NCBI GenBank assembly: GCA_965140395.1 | Contig: OZ223205.1 | Location: 310,001 to 374,000 of the forward strand | Direction: 5' to 3' | Length of the DNA: 64,000 nt | Source of the DNA: Parvibaculum sp002684405 | Lineage (GTDB): Bacteria > Pseudomonadota > Alphaproteobacteria > Parvibaculales > Parvibaculaceae | Part shown: in pieces, positions 8,665 to 17,721 of the stretch | Layout: every line of letters begins with the position of its first letter | Position numbering within the stretch: the first letter of the stretch is position 1 | Notes under the pieces: generated by a model | What the model saw: the letters and a program-made list of their open reading frames with translations, nothing else | Database searches by the model: none | Told to the model about the DNA's origin: nothing | Translations under genes and position numbers: made by a program

Positions 8665-9954
8665 GTGACGATCGTGAAGATGAAAGGCGACCACGCCGAC
8701 ATTCCCGCCCTGATGAGCGATATCGGCGCGCGCGCGCGCGAAGCCGCCCGCACCCTTGCCCGTGCAACGACCAAGCAGAAGGACGCCGCGCTTCTGTCTG
8801 CCGCCATGTGCATTCGCGCCAATGCGGGCGACATTCTGGAAGCCAACGCCGCCGATCTGAAGGCCGCCGAGGATCGCGGCCTCTCCGGCGCGCTGGTGGA
8901 CCGGCTGACCCTGACCGACGAGCGCGTGGAAGCCATCGCCAAGGCGCTGGAAGACATCGCCGCCCTGCACGACCCGGTCGGCACGACGATTGCCGAATGG
9001 GACCGGCCCAACGGGCTTCACATCCAGCGCATCCGCACCCCGCTCGGCGTCATCGGCATCATCTATGAAAGCCGCCCCAATGTGACGGCGGATGCGGGCG
9101 CGCTCGCCATGAAGGCGGGCAATGCCGCCATCCTGCGCGGCGGCTCCGAAGCGGTGCGCTCCAACCACGCCATCCACGCCTCGCTTGTCGAAGGCTTGCA
9201 GGCCGCCGGCCTGCCCGAAGACGCCATTCAGCTCGTGCCCGTGCAGGATCGCGACTGCGTGGGCGAAATGCTGCGCGGCCTCAACGGCAATATCGACGTC
9301 ATCGTGCCGCGCGGCGGCAAGAGCCTCGTCGCCCGCGTGCAGGAAGAGGCGCGCGTGCCCGTCTTCGCGCATCTGGAAGGCATCTGCCATGTCTATGTCG
9401 ACCGCGACGCGGAGCTCGACATGGCAATCAACATCGTGCTGAACGCCAAGCTGCGCCGCACCGGCATTTGCGGCGCGGCGGAAACGCTACTGGTGGACCG
9501 CGCCTGCGCGGACACCCATCTGGCGCCCATCGTGGAGGCGCTGATCGCGGAAGGCTGCGAAGTGCGCGTCGACGGCGAAATCCACCTCGCCGCCAAACAG
9601 CTCACGCCCGCCACGGAAGCGGACTGGTCCACCGAATATCTCGACAACATCATTTCGGTGAAGCTGGTGGACGGCGTCAAAGGCGCCATCGACCATATCG
9701 AGCGCTATGGCTCGCATCACACCGAATGCATCGTGACGAACAATGCCGAGACGGCGGGGCGTTTCTTCCACGATATCGACAGCGCCATCCTGCTGCACAA
9801 CGCCTCGACGCAATTCGCCGATGGCGGCGAGTTCGGTATGGGTGCGGAAATCGGCATCGCGACGGGCCGCTTCCATGCGCGCGGGCCTGTCGGGCTCGAA
9901 CAGCTCACCAGCTTCAAATATCTGGTGCGCGGCGACGGCCAGACCCGGCCCTGA
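8665..9954 (+). CDS. proA: gamma-glutamyl phosphate reductase
   Basis: Reduces gamma-glutamyl phosphate to glutamate-5-semialdehyde with NADPH. 429 residues of the aldehyde dehydrogenase superfamily, with IYESRPNVTADAGALAMKAGNA, the catalytic cysteine in RRTGICGAAETLL, and NASTQFADGGEFGMGAEIG near the C-terminus. GTG 8665 is the chosen start, preceded by GAGG about ten bases upstream. It sits directly behind proB and 6 bases before nadD, so proB-proA-nadD probably share a transcript. Confidence 0.96.
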   Translation: MTIVKMKGDHADIPALMSDIGARAREAARTLARATTKQKDAALLSAAMCIRANAGDILEANAADLKAAEDRGLSGALVDRLTLTDERVEAIAKALEDIAALHDPVGTTIAEWDRPNGLHIQRIRTPLGVIGIIYESRPNVTADAGALAMKAGNAAILRGGSEAVRSNHAIHASLVEGLQAAGLPEDAIQLVPVQDRDCVGEMLRGLNGNIDVIVPRGGKSLVARVQEEARVPVFAHLEGICHVYVDRDAELDMAINIVLNAKLRRTGICGAAETLLVDRACADTHLAPIVEALIAEGCEVRVDGEIHLAAKQLTPATEADWSTEYLDNIISVKLVDGVKGAIDHIERYGSHHTECIVTNNAETAGRFFHDIDSAILLHNASTQFADGGEFGMGAEIGIATGRFHARGPVGLEQLTSFKYLVRGDGQTRP

Positions 9955-9960
9955 CCGCAG

Positions 9961-10638
9961 ATGACAGGCGAGATCACCCCACCCAGCGCAGGCGACGACA
10001 GGCGAAACGAAATGCTGACGCCGGGCCTGCGTGTCGGGCTGCTGGGCGGCTCCTTCAACCCCGCCCATGACGCCCATCTGCTGGTCTCGCGCATGGCGAT
10101 GCGCGCCCTCGGCCTCGACCGCATCTGGTGGCTGGTCTCGCCCGGCAACCCGCTGAAACCCGAAAAAGGCATGGCGCCGCTCGCAGAGCGCCTAGCCTCC
10201 GCCCGCGCCATGGCGCGCGATCCGCGCATCTGCGTCACCGATATCGAACGCCGCCTGGAAACCCGCTACACGGTCGACACCATCGCCTCGCTCGTCACCC
10301 TCCACCCGGATGTGCATTTCGTCTGGCTGATGGGCGCCGACAACATGATCCAGCTGCCGCGCTGGTATCGCTGGAAAGAGCTGACGCGCATGATCCCGAT
10401 CGCGATCTATCCGCGGCCCGGCTATACGCTGAAGGCCCGCCTCTCGCCCGCGGCGCAGGCACTGCGGCAGGCGACCCTCGATACCGGCGATGCCCGCCGC
10501 CTCGCCACGGCGCAGCCCCCCGCACTCTGCTTTCTGGAGGGGCCGGTCAGCTCGCTGTCGGCCACGCAAATCCGCGAAAGCGAAGGTTGGCCCATCACCG
10601 CCCGAAAAAGGGACGTTTCGCGGGAAACGGCTGAATGA
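9961..10638 (+). CDS. nadD: nicotinate-nucleotide adenylyltransferase
   Basis: Converts nicotinate mononucleotide to deamido-NAD in NAD synthesis. The nucleotidyltransferase signature GLLGGSFNPAHDAHL is near residue 24, followed by WWLVSPGNPLKP, WLMGADNM and the C-terminal SSLSATQIRES. 225 residues from ATG 9961; ATG 10012 lies closer to the conserved core and is an alternative start. nadD upstream of rsfS and rlmH is the standard alphaproteobacterial order. Confidence 0.95.
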   Translation: MTGEITPPSAGDDRRNEMLTPGLRVGLLGGSFNPAHDAHLLVSRMAMRALGLDRIWWLVSPGNPLKPEKGMAPLAERLASARAMARDPRICVTDIERRLETRYTVDTIASLVTLHPDVHFVWLMGADNMIQLPRWYRWKELTRMIPIAIYPRPGYTLKARLSPAAQALRQATLDTGDARRLATAQPPALCFLEGPVSSLSATQIRESEGWPITARKRDVSRETAE

Positions 10639-10724
10639 CCGGGCCGAACACCCGTAAGTCCCTGTCACAGAGCGGTAAAATCACGCTCATTGAAACGACA
10701 TCGACGGACCTTTATCTTGGGAGG

Positions 10725-10746
10725 GCAGGCAAGAGCCTGCTTGTCT
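10725..10746 (+). other. hairpin in the nadD-rsfS gap
   Basis: GCAGGC (10725-10730) and GCCTGC (10735-10740) flank an AAGA tetraloop and are followed by TTGTCTT. This is a weak terminator or attenuator between nadD and rsfS; the T tract is interrupted. Confidence 0.35.
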
Positions 10747-10812
10747 TAAGTTCGGGAGACCAAAGGGAGTATTTTCCTGAGCATTGAACCTAGGGACCAG
10801 ACGGTCCAGCGC

Positions 10813-11244
10813 ATGCCCGAAAGGGCGGACGACGGGAGCGACATTCCCGCTTCCAGCGCGACGGCGGCGACGCATCATGCCGACCCCGCCGACAGCGAAC
10901 AGAGTTCGGCCATGCTGGCGGCAGTGCTTGCCAGCCTTGATGACGACAAGGCTGAAGACATCGTTTCCATCGACCTGCAAGGCAAGACCCCCATGGCCGA
11001 CCATCTCGTGGTCGCCAGCGGGCGTTCGCAGCGCCATGTCAGCGCTGTGGCCGACCATCTTGTCCGCAAGCTCAAGGAAGCGGGCTTCGGCAGGGCCGAT
11101 GTGGAAGGCCTCAACCAGGCGGACTGGGTTTTGATCGATGCCGGAGACGTCGTCGTTCATATCTTCCGGCCTGAGGTGCGCGAGTTTTATAAACTGGAGA
11201 AGATGTGGGCCGCGGATATTCCGCCTGACGCCCAGCATCACTGA
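10813..11244 (+). CDS. rsfS: ribosome silencing factor RsfS (Iojap family)
   Basis: RsfS binds L14 and blocks subunit joining under starvation. The conserved domain starts near residue 30 (MLAAVLASLDDDKAEDIVSI) and includes MADHLVVASGRSQRHVSAVADHL, LNQADWVLIDAGDVVVHIF and FYKLEKMW. The first ATG in frame is 10813, but it has no ribosome site. GGGAG at 10765-10769 sits seven bases before an in-frame CTG at 10777, which would add 12 residues, so the true start may be non-ATG. The first ~30 residues are low-complexity either way. Confidence 0.93.
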   Translation: MPERADDGSDIPASSATAATHHADPADSEQSSAMLAAVLASLDDDKAEDIVSIDLQGKTPMADHLVVASGRSQRHVSAVADHLVRKLKEAGFGRADVEGLNQADWVLIDAGDVVVHIFRPEVREFYKLEKMWAADIPPDAQHH

Positions 11245-11320
11245 CGTCCGGCCGTCTCGCCGCCCGTCCTCCACGCTAGCGCTGCCTGAGTGAAGGCAGG
11301 GTGGGAGATATTGTACCCCG

Positions 11321-11803
11321 ATGCGGCTGCGGATCTGCGCCGTCGGCCGCTTGCGTGCCGGCCCCGAGCAACAACTCGTCGACGATTATCTGGCGCGTCT
11401 TTCCGCAACGGGACGCGCCATCGGGTTCCCGTCCGCCTCCCTTGCCGAAGTAGAAGAGAAAAAGCGCCTCGAAGGCAGCGCGCTCATGGCCCGCGAGGCG
11501 GAGCTGCTGCTTGCCAACATCCCCGCCGGTGCCCGTGTGATCGCGCTGGACGAGCGAGGCGGAAACGAGGGCAGCGAAGCCTTCGCGGCGCGGCTTGGCG
11601 CCTGGCGCGACGAGGGCGCCCCCGAAGCGGTGTTCCTGATCGGCGGCGCCAACGGCCTTGCACCGGAGATCCGCAAACGCGCCGACCATCTGATGAGCTT
11701 CGGCAAAATGACCTGGCCCCATATGCTGGCGCGCGTCATGCTCGCCGAGCAGCTCTACAGGGCCGTCACCATTCTCGCAGGCCATCCCTATCACCGCGCA
11801 TGA
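11321..11803 (+). CDS. rlmH: 23S rRNA (pseudouridine1915-N3)-methyltransferase RlmH
   Basis: 160 residues, the typical length of this SPOUT methyltransferase, which modifies helix 69 of 23S rRNA. Visible signatures are RVIALDERG, VFLIGGANGL (the knotted SAM site), LMSFGKMTWPHMLARVMLAEQLYRA and the C-terminal HPYHRA. It follows rsfS by 76 bases, the widely conserved rsfS-rlmH pairing. Confidence 0.96.
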   Translation: MRLRICAVGRLRAGPEQQLVDDYLARLSATGRAIGFPSASLAEVEEKKRLEGSALMAREAELLLANIPAGARVIALDERGGNEGSEAFAARLGAWRDEGAPEAVFLIGGANGLAPEIRKRADHLMSFGKMTWPHMLARVMLAEQLYRAVTILAGHPYHRA

Positions 11804-11927
11804 GAAACAGGCACGCGCCTTCTCACGTCATGGACACACAACCGGTGTTCCATTACCTTCGGTTGTCTCGCGGGCCTGACGATTCGCCCGGGAATGCGGC
11901 ACCATTTTCACCACACTCCGAAAGATC

Positions 11928-13505
11928 ATGAACGGCGTCCGACCCCTTGTCCTCGTAACACTGGACGGCTGGGGACTTCGCGCGGAACGCGAAGCCAACG
12001 CCATCGCCTTGGCGCGCACGCCGATCTTCGACCGGCTTGCCGGCAAGGGGCTTGAGACCTCGCTCGTCGCATCCGGCGAAGCGGTAGGCCTTGCCCCCGG
12101 CCAGCCCGGCAATGCGCAGGCCGCCTATCAGACGCTTGGCGCAGGCGCCCCCGTCGAACACCCGCTGCTGAAGGTCAACCGGGCGCTCGAGGCGAGCGGC
12201 GACGATGCCATCACCAATCACCCCGTCATCCGCCAGCTCATCGCCAGGGCACGCCCGCTGGGCGGCGCGGTGCATCTGATCGGCATGGCCTCGCCCGCCG
12301 GCGTCGCGGGCCATCAGAACCATCTGGCCGTCCTTGCCGCGCTGCTCAGCCATGAGGGGATGCAGGTCTGGGTCCATGCCGTGATGGACGGGCAGGATAC
12401 GCCGCCCCAGGAGGGCATCGTCCATCTGGCCGAACTCACCGAGGACATTGCAGGCGCGGAAAACGCCGAACTCGGCAGCGTGATGGGCCGCCGCTACGGG
12501 TTCGATGCGCGCTGCGACCCCGCCCGCGTGGAAACGGCCCTGAAGGCGCTGATCGAGACCGATGCTCCGAGGACGGAGTATCTCTCCGTTCATCTGGACA
12601 ATGCCTATAACAAGAACCTGTCCGATGACGACATTCCGCCCGCCATCTCGCAAAACTATCGCGGCATCCGGTCCGACGATGCCGTGCTGCTGGTCAATCT
12701 GCGGCCCGACCACGCCCATTCGCTGATTTCCGCGCTGACCGGCCCCGACGCACGGCCGCACGGGCCGGTCCTGTCCGGCGTCTATTCGCTGCTGCGCCTG
12801 TCCGGCCCGCTCGATACCGAAGTCGAATGGATGTACGAGCCCGCGCGCGCGTCGACGACGCTCGCCGAGGCGCTGTCCGGCGCGGGCCTCTCGCAGCTCG
12901 CCCTGTGCGAAACGGCGGCGGAGGCCAATCTCTGGACGTTTGCCCGGGCAGGCCGCGACACGCTTCTGTTCGGCGAAACGGTGCTCGTCGCCGACACGCC
13001 GCCACCTGCGAAACTCTTGCGCCGGGGCGACCTGGCCGCCGCCGAGATCACCAACGAGACCGTCAACGCCATCAAGAAGGCAAGCCACGACCTGATCGTC
13101 GCCAATTATCCCAATGCCGCCCTTCTCGGGCGCACCGGCAATCTGAAAGCGACGGTCGCGGCGGTGGAAGCGGTGGACAAGCAGCTCGGCAAGATCGCCG
13201 CCCAGATCGAAAAGAGAGGCGGCACGCTTCTGATCTGCGGCACCTATGGCAAGGCCGAACGGATGACCGACCCCGGCTCGGGCGAACAGAGCCGCGTCAC
13301 CACCGAGGCACGCGTGCCCTTCGTACTGGCATCGCCATCGGGCGGGCTCACGCTGCGGCCGGGAACGCTCGCCGATGTAGCCCCCACCCTGCTCAGCCTG
13401 CTCGATGTCGAAATCCCCGCCGCGATGCGCGGCCGCCCGCTGATCGTCCCTGAAAACGAGGAGGCAGCCGACCCGGCCTCCGCGGCGGGCCGGATCGGTG
13501 TCTGA
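11928..13505 (+). CDS. GpmI-like protein (cofactor-independent phosphoglycerate mutase family) lacking catalytic residues
   Basis: 525 residues, the full length of iPGM, and alignable end to end with it (VLVTLDGWG, NAIALARTP, GQPGNAQAAY, HAVMDGQDTPP, VNLRPD, IVANYPN, LADVAPTLLSLL). Compared from memory with E. coli GpmM, the nucleophilic serine of GNSEVGH is Ala63. The metal ligands Asp and His of GDMVGHTG are Ala398 and Arg402, ADHG is Thr439-Tyr440, and the last His is replaced. The substrate residues His of GGVHSH and Arg of DGRD are Ala127 and Gln156. Only Asp13 of the site survives. The frame is intact and GC-rich, so the protein is probably maintained but not as a mutase. Its stop overlaps the next gene (EnvC-like), pointing to an envelope role. 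Confidence 0.85.
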   Translation: MNGVRPLVLVTLDGWGLRAEREANAIALARTPIFDRLAGKGLETSLVASGEAVGLAPGQPGNAQAAYQTLGAGAPVEHPLLKVNRALEASGDDAITNHPVIRQLIARARPLGGAVHLIGMASPAGVAGHQNHLAVLAALLSHEGMQVWVHAVMDGQDTPPQEGIVHLAELTEDIAGAENAELGSVMGRRYGFDARCDPARVETALKALIETDAPRTEYLSVHLDNAYNKNLSDDDIPPAISQNYRGIRSDDAVLLVNLRPDHAHSLISALTGPDARPHGPVLSGVYSLLRLSGPLDTEVEWMYEPARASTTLAEALSGAGLSQLALCETAAEANLWTFARAGRDTLLFGETVLVADTPPPAKLLRRGDLAAAEITNETVNAIKKASHDLIVANYPNAALLGRTGNLKATVAAVEAVDKQLGKIAAQIEKRGGTLLICGTYGKAERMTDPGSGEQSRVTTEARVPFVLASPSGGLTLRPGTLADVAPTLLSLLDVEIPAAMRGRPLIVPENEEAADPASAAGRIGV

Positions 13506-14841
13506 GGCCGGTCCCATACCTGCATCCCGGCGGGCCGCGCGGGCAGCCTGCGCCGCCCTTCTCGGTCTGGGCCTGATCACACCGGCATCGAGCCGGGCCG
13601 AAACGGCGCCCGGCGACGTGGCCGAACCCGGCGACCTGAAGAAGATCGAAACCCAGCTCGAAAAAGCCCGCGAGCGGCAAAAACAGTTCGAGGCGGAATC
13701 CCGCGCCATGGCCAGCGAGATCTCCTCGCTGCGCGAAAAGCTGATCAAGACGGCCGCCAACGTGCAGGAACGCGAGCAGGAGGTCACCGGCTCCGAAGAC
13801 CGGCTGAAAGGCCTGAAGGGCGCCGAGGCCGTCGTCACCGCCCAGCTCGCACGCCGCCAGGCCGATATGGGCGACCTGCTGGCGGCCCTGACCACGCTGG
13901 ACCGGCATCCGCCCCCCGCCCTTGCCGTCAGGCCCGACGATGCGCTGGCCGCCATCCGCTCCGCGGCGCTGCTCGGCTCCATCGTGCCCGAACTCCGGCG
14001 CGAGGCGGACGACCTCAAGGCCCGGCTGGAACATCTGGCGGCCTTGCGCAAATCCATCCTGGAAGAACGCGACACGCTTTCCACGGCCAGGACCGAACTT
14101 TCCGCCGAGCGGGCGAAACTTCAGGCCCTGCTCGATGAAAAGACCACGGCGCAGCAAAAGCTCGACGCCCGCGCCCAGGCCGAGGCGGAACGCGCACAAA
14201 CACTGTCGCGCAAGGCGACCGGCCTGAAGGACCTGATCGCCCGTCTGGAAGCGGATGCGGCGACGAGGCTGCCCCCGTCACGCCCGGACAGAACGCCCGA
14301 AAAGGCCCCGACAGCAGCCCCCGGCACAAAGAACACCGGGAACACCCGGCTGGCCGCCGTCACCCCGCCGCGCCCCTCCATGGTGCTGCCGCCCTCGAAA
14401 CGCCGCTTTTCCCAGGCAAAAGGGTTAATCAGGCCGCCCGCGACTGGAGAAATTGTTCAGACTTTTGGGAGCAGAATACCCGGAGGAGGCGTTTCAAAGG
14501 GTATTCGGGTCGCCGCCCGACCAAATGCCCAGCTGATCGCCCCTTTTGACGGGAGGATCGTGTATGCAGGGCCGTTCCGCCGCTATGGGCAGCTCTTGAT
14601 CCTGTCGGTTGGAGAGGGATACCATGTTCTTCTGGCGGGCATGAAACGCATCGATGGTAAGGTCGGTCAGGATATACTTGCCGGCGAACCCATCGGCATG
14701 ATGGGCCCGTCACCAGATGAGACAGGCCGGGAGACAGCCACCGGCGCAAGGCCTACCCTCTATATCGAATTTCGCAAGGACGGGGACCCGATCGACCCGC
14801 GTCCCTGGCTGTTAATGAGTGACAAAAAGGCGCGTGGATAA
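13498..14841 (+). CDS. EnvC-like murein hydrolase activator (coiled coil plus degenerate LytM/M23 domain)
   Basis: 447 residues. An N-terminal hydrophobic segment ending ASSRAETA resembles a signal peptide. Long coiled coils follow (residues ~48-130 and ~165-260), then a Pro/Thr-rich linker and a C-terminal LytM domain (~residues 320-440: GEIVQTFGSRIPGGG, APFDGRIVYAG, PTLYIEFRKDGDPIDPRPWL). The zinc ligands of active LytM enzymes are absent (SKGIR instead of HxGID, LYIEFR instead of LHFE), as in E. coli EnvC, which activates amidases at the septum rather than cutting itself. GTG 13498 overlaps the upstream stop by eight bases, and the stop abuts ctpA. Confidence 0.88.
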   Translation: MSEAGPIPASRRAARAACAALLGLGLITPASSRAETAPGDVAEPGDLKKIETQLEKARERQKQFEAESRAMASEISSLREKLIKTAANVQEREQEVTGSEDRLKGLKGAEAVVTAQLARRQADMGDLLAALTTLDRHPPPALAVRPDDALAAIRSAALLGSIVPELRREADDLKARLEHLAALRKSILEERDTLSTARTELSAERAKLQALLDEKTTAQQKLDARAQAEAERAQTLSRKATGLKDLIARLEADAATRLPPSRPDRTPEKAPTAAPGTKNTGNTRLAAVTPPRPSMVLPPSKRRFSQAKGLIRPPATGEIVQTFGSRIPGGGVSKGIRVAARPNAQLIAPFDGRIVYAGPFRRYGQLLILSVGEGYHVLLAGMKRIDGKVGQDILAGEPIGMMGPSPDETGRETATGARPTLYIEFRKDGDPIDPRPWLLMSDKKARG

Positions 14842-16170
14842 ATGAACAAGTCTGTTGTCGCCGGCTTTGCCGTCGGAACCTTTCTCTCGGTGCTGGCCGT
14901 GTTCGGTATGCAGCAAGGCGGGCTGGATATTCCTGCCCATGCGGAGGGCTCCGATACCTTCCGTCAGCTTGACCTCTTTGCCGACGTATTCGAGCGCGTC
15001 CGCGCGGACTATGTCGAGCCGGTCGACGACAGCAAGCTGGTGGAGAATGCCATCAACGGCATGCTCACCTCGCTCGACCCGCATTCGAGCTACATGAACC
15101 CGAAACATTTCCGGGACATGCAGGTCCAGACGCGCGGCGAATTCGGCGGCCTCGGCATCGAAGTCACCATGGAAAACGGCGTGGTGAAGGTCGTCACCCC
15201 GATCGACGACACCCCGGCCAGCCGTGCCGGCATCCGCCCCAACGACTACATCACCCATATCGACGGCAAGGCCATCATGGGCATGACGCTGAGCGATGCG
15301 GTGGACAAGATGCGCGGCCCGGTCAACACGCCGGTCAAACTGACCATCGTGCGTAAGGGCAAGGACGAGCCCTTCGACGTCAGCATCACGCGCGACATCA
15401 TCACCATCAAATCGGTGAAGTACCGCCGCGAGGGCGATATCGCCTATATCCGCATCACCTCCTTCAACGAGCAGACCTCCGACCTGCTGGACGAGGCCGT
15501 CACCAATTTGCGCAAGCAGATCGGCGAAGCGAAGCTGAAGGGCTACATCATCGACCTGCGCAACAATCCCGGCGGCCTGCTCGATCAGGCGACGGCGGTA
15601 AGCGACAGCTTCATCAATGGCGGCGAGATCGTTTCCACGCGCGGCCGCCATCCGCAGGACACGCAGCGCTTCAACGCCCATTCCGGCGACGAGACGGATA
15701 ACAAGCCGATCATCGTACTGGTGAACGGCGGCTCGGCCTCCGCCTCGGAAATCGTGGCGGGCGCGCTGCAGGATCACCGCCGCGCGACCATTCTGGGCAC
15801 GCGCTCCTTCGGCAAGGGATCGGTCCAGACCATCATCCCGCTCGGCTCCGACGGCGCGCTCCGCCTGACCACGGCGCGCTATTACACGCCGTCGGGCCGT
15901 TCCATCCAGGCCAAGGGCATCGAGCCGGACATCCAGGTCCGCCAGAACCCGCCCAAGGACAAGAAGAAGCTGCCCATGATCCGGGGCGAAGCGGAACTGC
16001 CGGGCCATCTGGCCAATCCGGATGGCGACGAGGAATCCGGCTCGGATTCCTACGTCCCGCAAAATAAGGCCGACGACACACAACTTCTTTACGCTATTGA
16101 TCTATTGAACGGTAAGAAGCAGGACAAAGCCTTTATCCGTGTGCCCGGCCAGAGCGCCATGGCGAATTGA
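14842..16170 (+). CDS. ctpA: S41 family C-terminal processing peptidase (CtpA)
   Basis: 442 residues with an N-terminal membrane or signal segment (residues 5-23), a PDZ domain (~85-165, GGLGIEVTMENGVVKVV) and the S41 catalytic core. The serine lies in NGGSASASEIVAGAL and the lysine in SFGKGSVQT, giving an intact Ser-Lys dyad. Tail-specific proteases of this type cut periplasmic proteins, often peptidoglycan hydrolases or lipoproteins. It starts on the base after the EnvC stop, so the pair is translationally coupled. A terminator follows at 16246. Confidence 0.95.
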   Translation: MNKSVVAGFAVGTFLSVLAVFGMQQGGLDIPAHAEGSDTFRQLDLFADVFERVRADYVEPVDDSKLVENAINGMLTSLDPHSSYMNPKHFRDMQVQTRGEFGGLGIEVTMENGVVKVVTPIDDTPASRAGIRPNDYITHIDGKAIMGMTLSDAVDKMRGPVNTPVKLTIVRKGKDEPFDVSITRDIITIKSVKYRREGDIAYIRITSFNEQTSDLLDEAVTNLRKQIGEAKLKGYIIDLRNNPGGLLDQATAVSDSFINGGEIVSTRGRHPQDTQRFNAHSGDETDNKPIIVLVNGGSASASEIVAGALQDHRRATILGTRSFGKGSVQTIIPLGSDGALRLTTARYYTPSGRSIQAKGIEPDIQVRQNPPKDKKKLPMIRGEAELPGHLANPDGDEESGSDSYVPQNKADDTQLLYAIDLLNGKKQDKAFIRVPGQSAMAN

Positions 16171-16245
16171 GACGGCGAACTGAGGTGGCCAGCTAGAGCG
16201 GCTATCCGAGATGCGATCCGGCGGGGCGGCCGGACGCGCCGGAAA

Positions 16246-16281
16246 AGGGCGGGAAAGGAGAGCTTTGCCCCGCCCTTTTTG
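16246..16281 (+). terminator. rho-independent terminator after ctpA
   Basis: AGGGCGGG (16246-16253) pairs with CCCGCCCT (16269-16276) and is followed by TTTTTG. It ends the gpmI-like/envC/ctpA transcript, although read-through into the deacetylase gene 15 bases on is possible. Confidence 0.85.
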
Positions 16282-16295
16282 TTGATGTGGGGAAC

Positions 16296-17660
16296 ATGAC
16301 GGCGGAAAGCCCGGGACCGGATCAGATCGAGGAAGCCCCCAGCGAGGCTCCGAAAGAAACACCCGCCAAAGCCGCACCGGCCGGCGACGGGGATGGCGCG
16401 CCCAAGCGCGGTCCCGGCCTGCTGTCCATCGCAACCATTCTGGTCGCCCTGCTTTATGTCGGCACCCTCGCCTGGCTGGTCCTGGGCGACCACCATCTGG
16501 CAGGCGAACCCGTGGCCATGCTCTCCCTTCCCGCCCCCGAAACCGATAACGGCGCGGCCGAAGAGGCGGACGGGACGCCCGATATGGGCGTGGACGGCAT
16601 TTCCACCGATACCGTGCAACAGACCGGAACGCCGGACAAGGCCAACGACAGGAATGGCCGCGTCATGCCGGTGGACAAGACACCGGAAGACGGCACGGAC
16701 GACAATCTGAGCCCCGCCGAAAGGGAACTGCTCGCCGCTGCCGACCGCCAAAGCAGCGCCGAGATTGCCTCGCAGGTAAAGATCACCGGCGCGGCAAGCG
16801 TGGACGGCATTTCCACACCGAAAACCGCCCCCGGCGCGCGAAGCAGGCTCACAGGCCCGCTTCCCGCAGTGCCCGACAGGGCCCTTGTCGAACGCACCGC
16901 GCAGGGGCCGCTGCCCAAGATCGGTCCCCAGGGCCGCAAGCCCTGGCGCGTTTATGCCCGGCCCGTCCCCCCGGGCCTCCCGGCGAAGGGCCGCATCGCC
17001 ATCGTGGTGAGCGGCATGGGTATTTCCCAAAGCGCCACGCGCCATGCGATCGAAACATTGCCGCCGGAAGTGACCCTTTCCTTTGCGCCCTACGGCCCGG
17101 ATCTCCAGAGCTGGATCGACAAGGCGCGCGCGGCCGGCCATGAAGTCCTGCTCGAACTGCCGATGGAGCCCTATGGCTACCCCCAGAGCGATCCCGGTCC
17201 CTACACGCTCCTGACCTCGCTCCCGGAGACGGAAAACCGGGCCCGCCTCAACTGGCTGATGAGCCGCTTTGCGGGCTATGCGGGCGTGATGAACTATCAG
17301 GGTGCGCGCTTTTCCACCTCCGCCACGGCGCTCACGCCCGTGCTCTCCGCGCTCAACAAGCGCGGCCTCATGTATATCGACAATGGCGCCTCCAGCCGCA
17401 GCCTCGCCCCCTCCATCGCCGAGGAGGAGGGCTTGCCTTTTGCGCTTGCCGACCGCATCGTCGACCCGCAACAAAGCGCCGACGTGATTTCCAATTCGCT
17501 CGACGATCTGGAAGTGACGGCCAAACAATCCGGCACCGCGCTCGGCGTCGCATCGGGTTTTCCCGCAACCGTCGACGAGATCACCAAATGGGCCGCCGGG
17601 CTGAGTGCCAGAGGCCTTGCCCTGGTGCCCGCCACGGCGGCGATACGCGAAAGCCACTGA
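16296..17660 (+). CDS. divergent polysaccharide deacetylase family protein
   Basis: About 454 residues. The cytoplasmic N-terminus is Pro/Ala/Glu-rich, one transmembrane helix follows (ATILVALLYVGTLAWLVL, ~residues 45-65), then an acidic low-complexity periplasmic stretch and the C-terminal domain (~residue 230 on). That domain shows the family motifs RIAIVVSGMGIS, LELPMEPYGYPQSDPGPYTL, MNYQGARFS and YIDNGASSRSLA. The canonical DD of the first motif is VSGMG here. The family is thought to act on periplasmic glycans, but its activity is unproven. GTG 16287 is an alternative start. It is a typical neighbour of envC, ctpA and rppH in alphaproteobacteria. Confidence 0.85.
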   Translation: MTAESPGPDQIEEAPSEAPKETPAKAAPAGDGDGAPKRGPGLLSIATILVALLYVGTLAWLVLGDHHLAGEPVAMLSLPAPETDNGAAEEADGTPDMGVDGISTDTVQQTGTPDKANDRNGRVMPVDKTPEDGTDDNLSPAERELLAAADRQSSAEIASQVKITGAASVDGISTPKTAPGARSRLTGPLPAVPDRALVERTAQGPLPKIGPQGRKPWRVYARPVPPGLPAKGRIAIVVSGMGISQSATRHAIETLPPEVTLSFAPYGPDLQSWIDKARAAGHEVLLELPMEPYGYPQSDPGPYTLLTSLPETENRARLNWLMSRFAGYAGVMNYQGARFSTSATALTPVLSALNKRGLMYIDNGASSRSLAPSIAEEEGLPFALADRIVDPQQSADVISNSLDDLEVTAKQSGTALGVASGFPATVDEITKWAAGLSARGLALVPATAAIRESH

Positions 17661-17721
17661 TTTAGGCCCGAACGCCCTCCGGGCGGACCACCCTGAACGC
17701 ACCACCTTAGACGGACCCCAC

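Noticed and set aside
11853..14084. 743-codon minus-strand frame opposite the GpmI-like gene
   Set aside because: Considered as an alternative because the mutase homologue is degenerate, but the plus-strand protein aligns over its full length with iPGM and this one has no domain.
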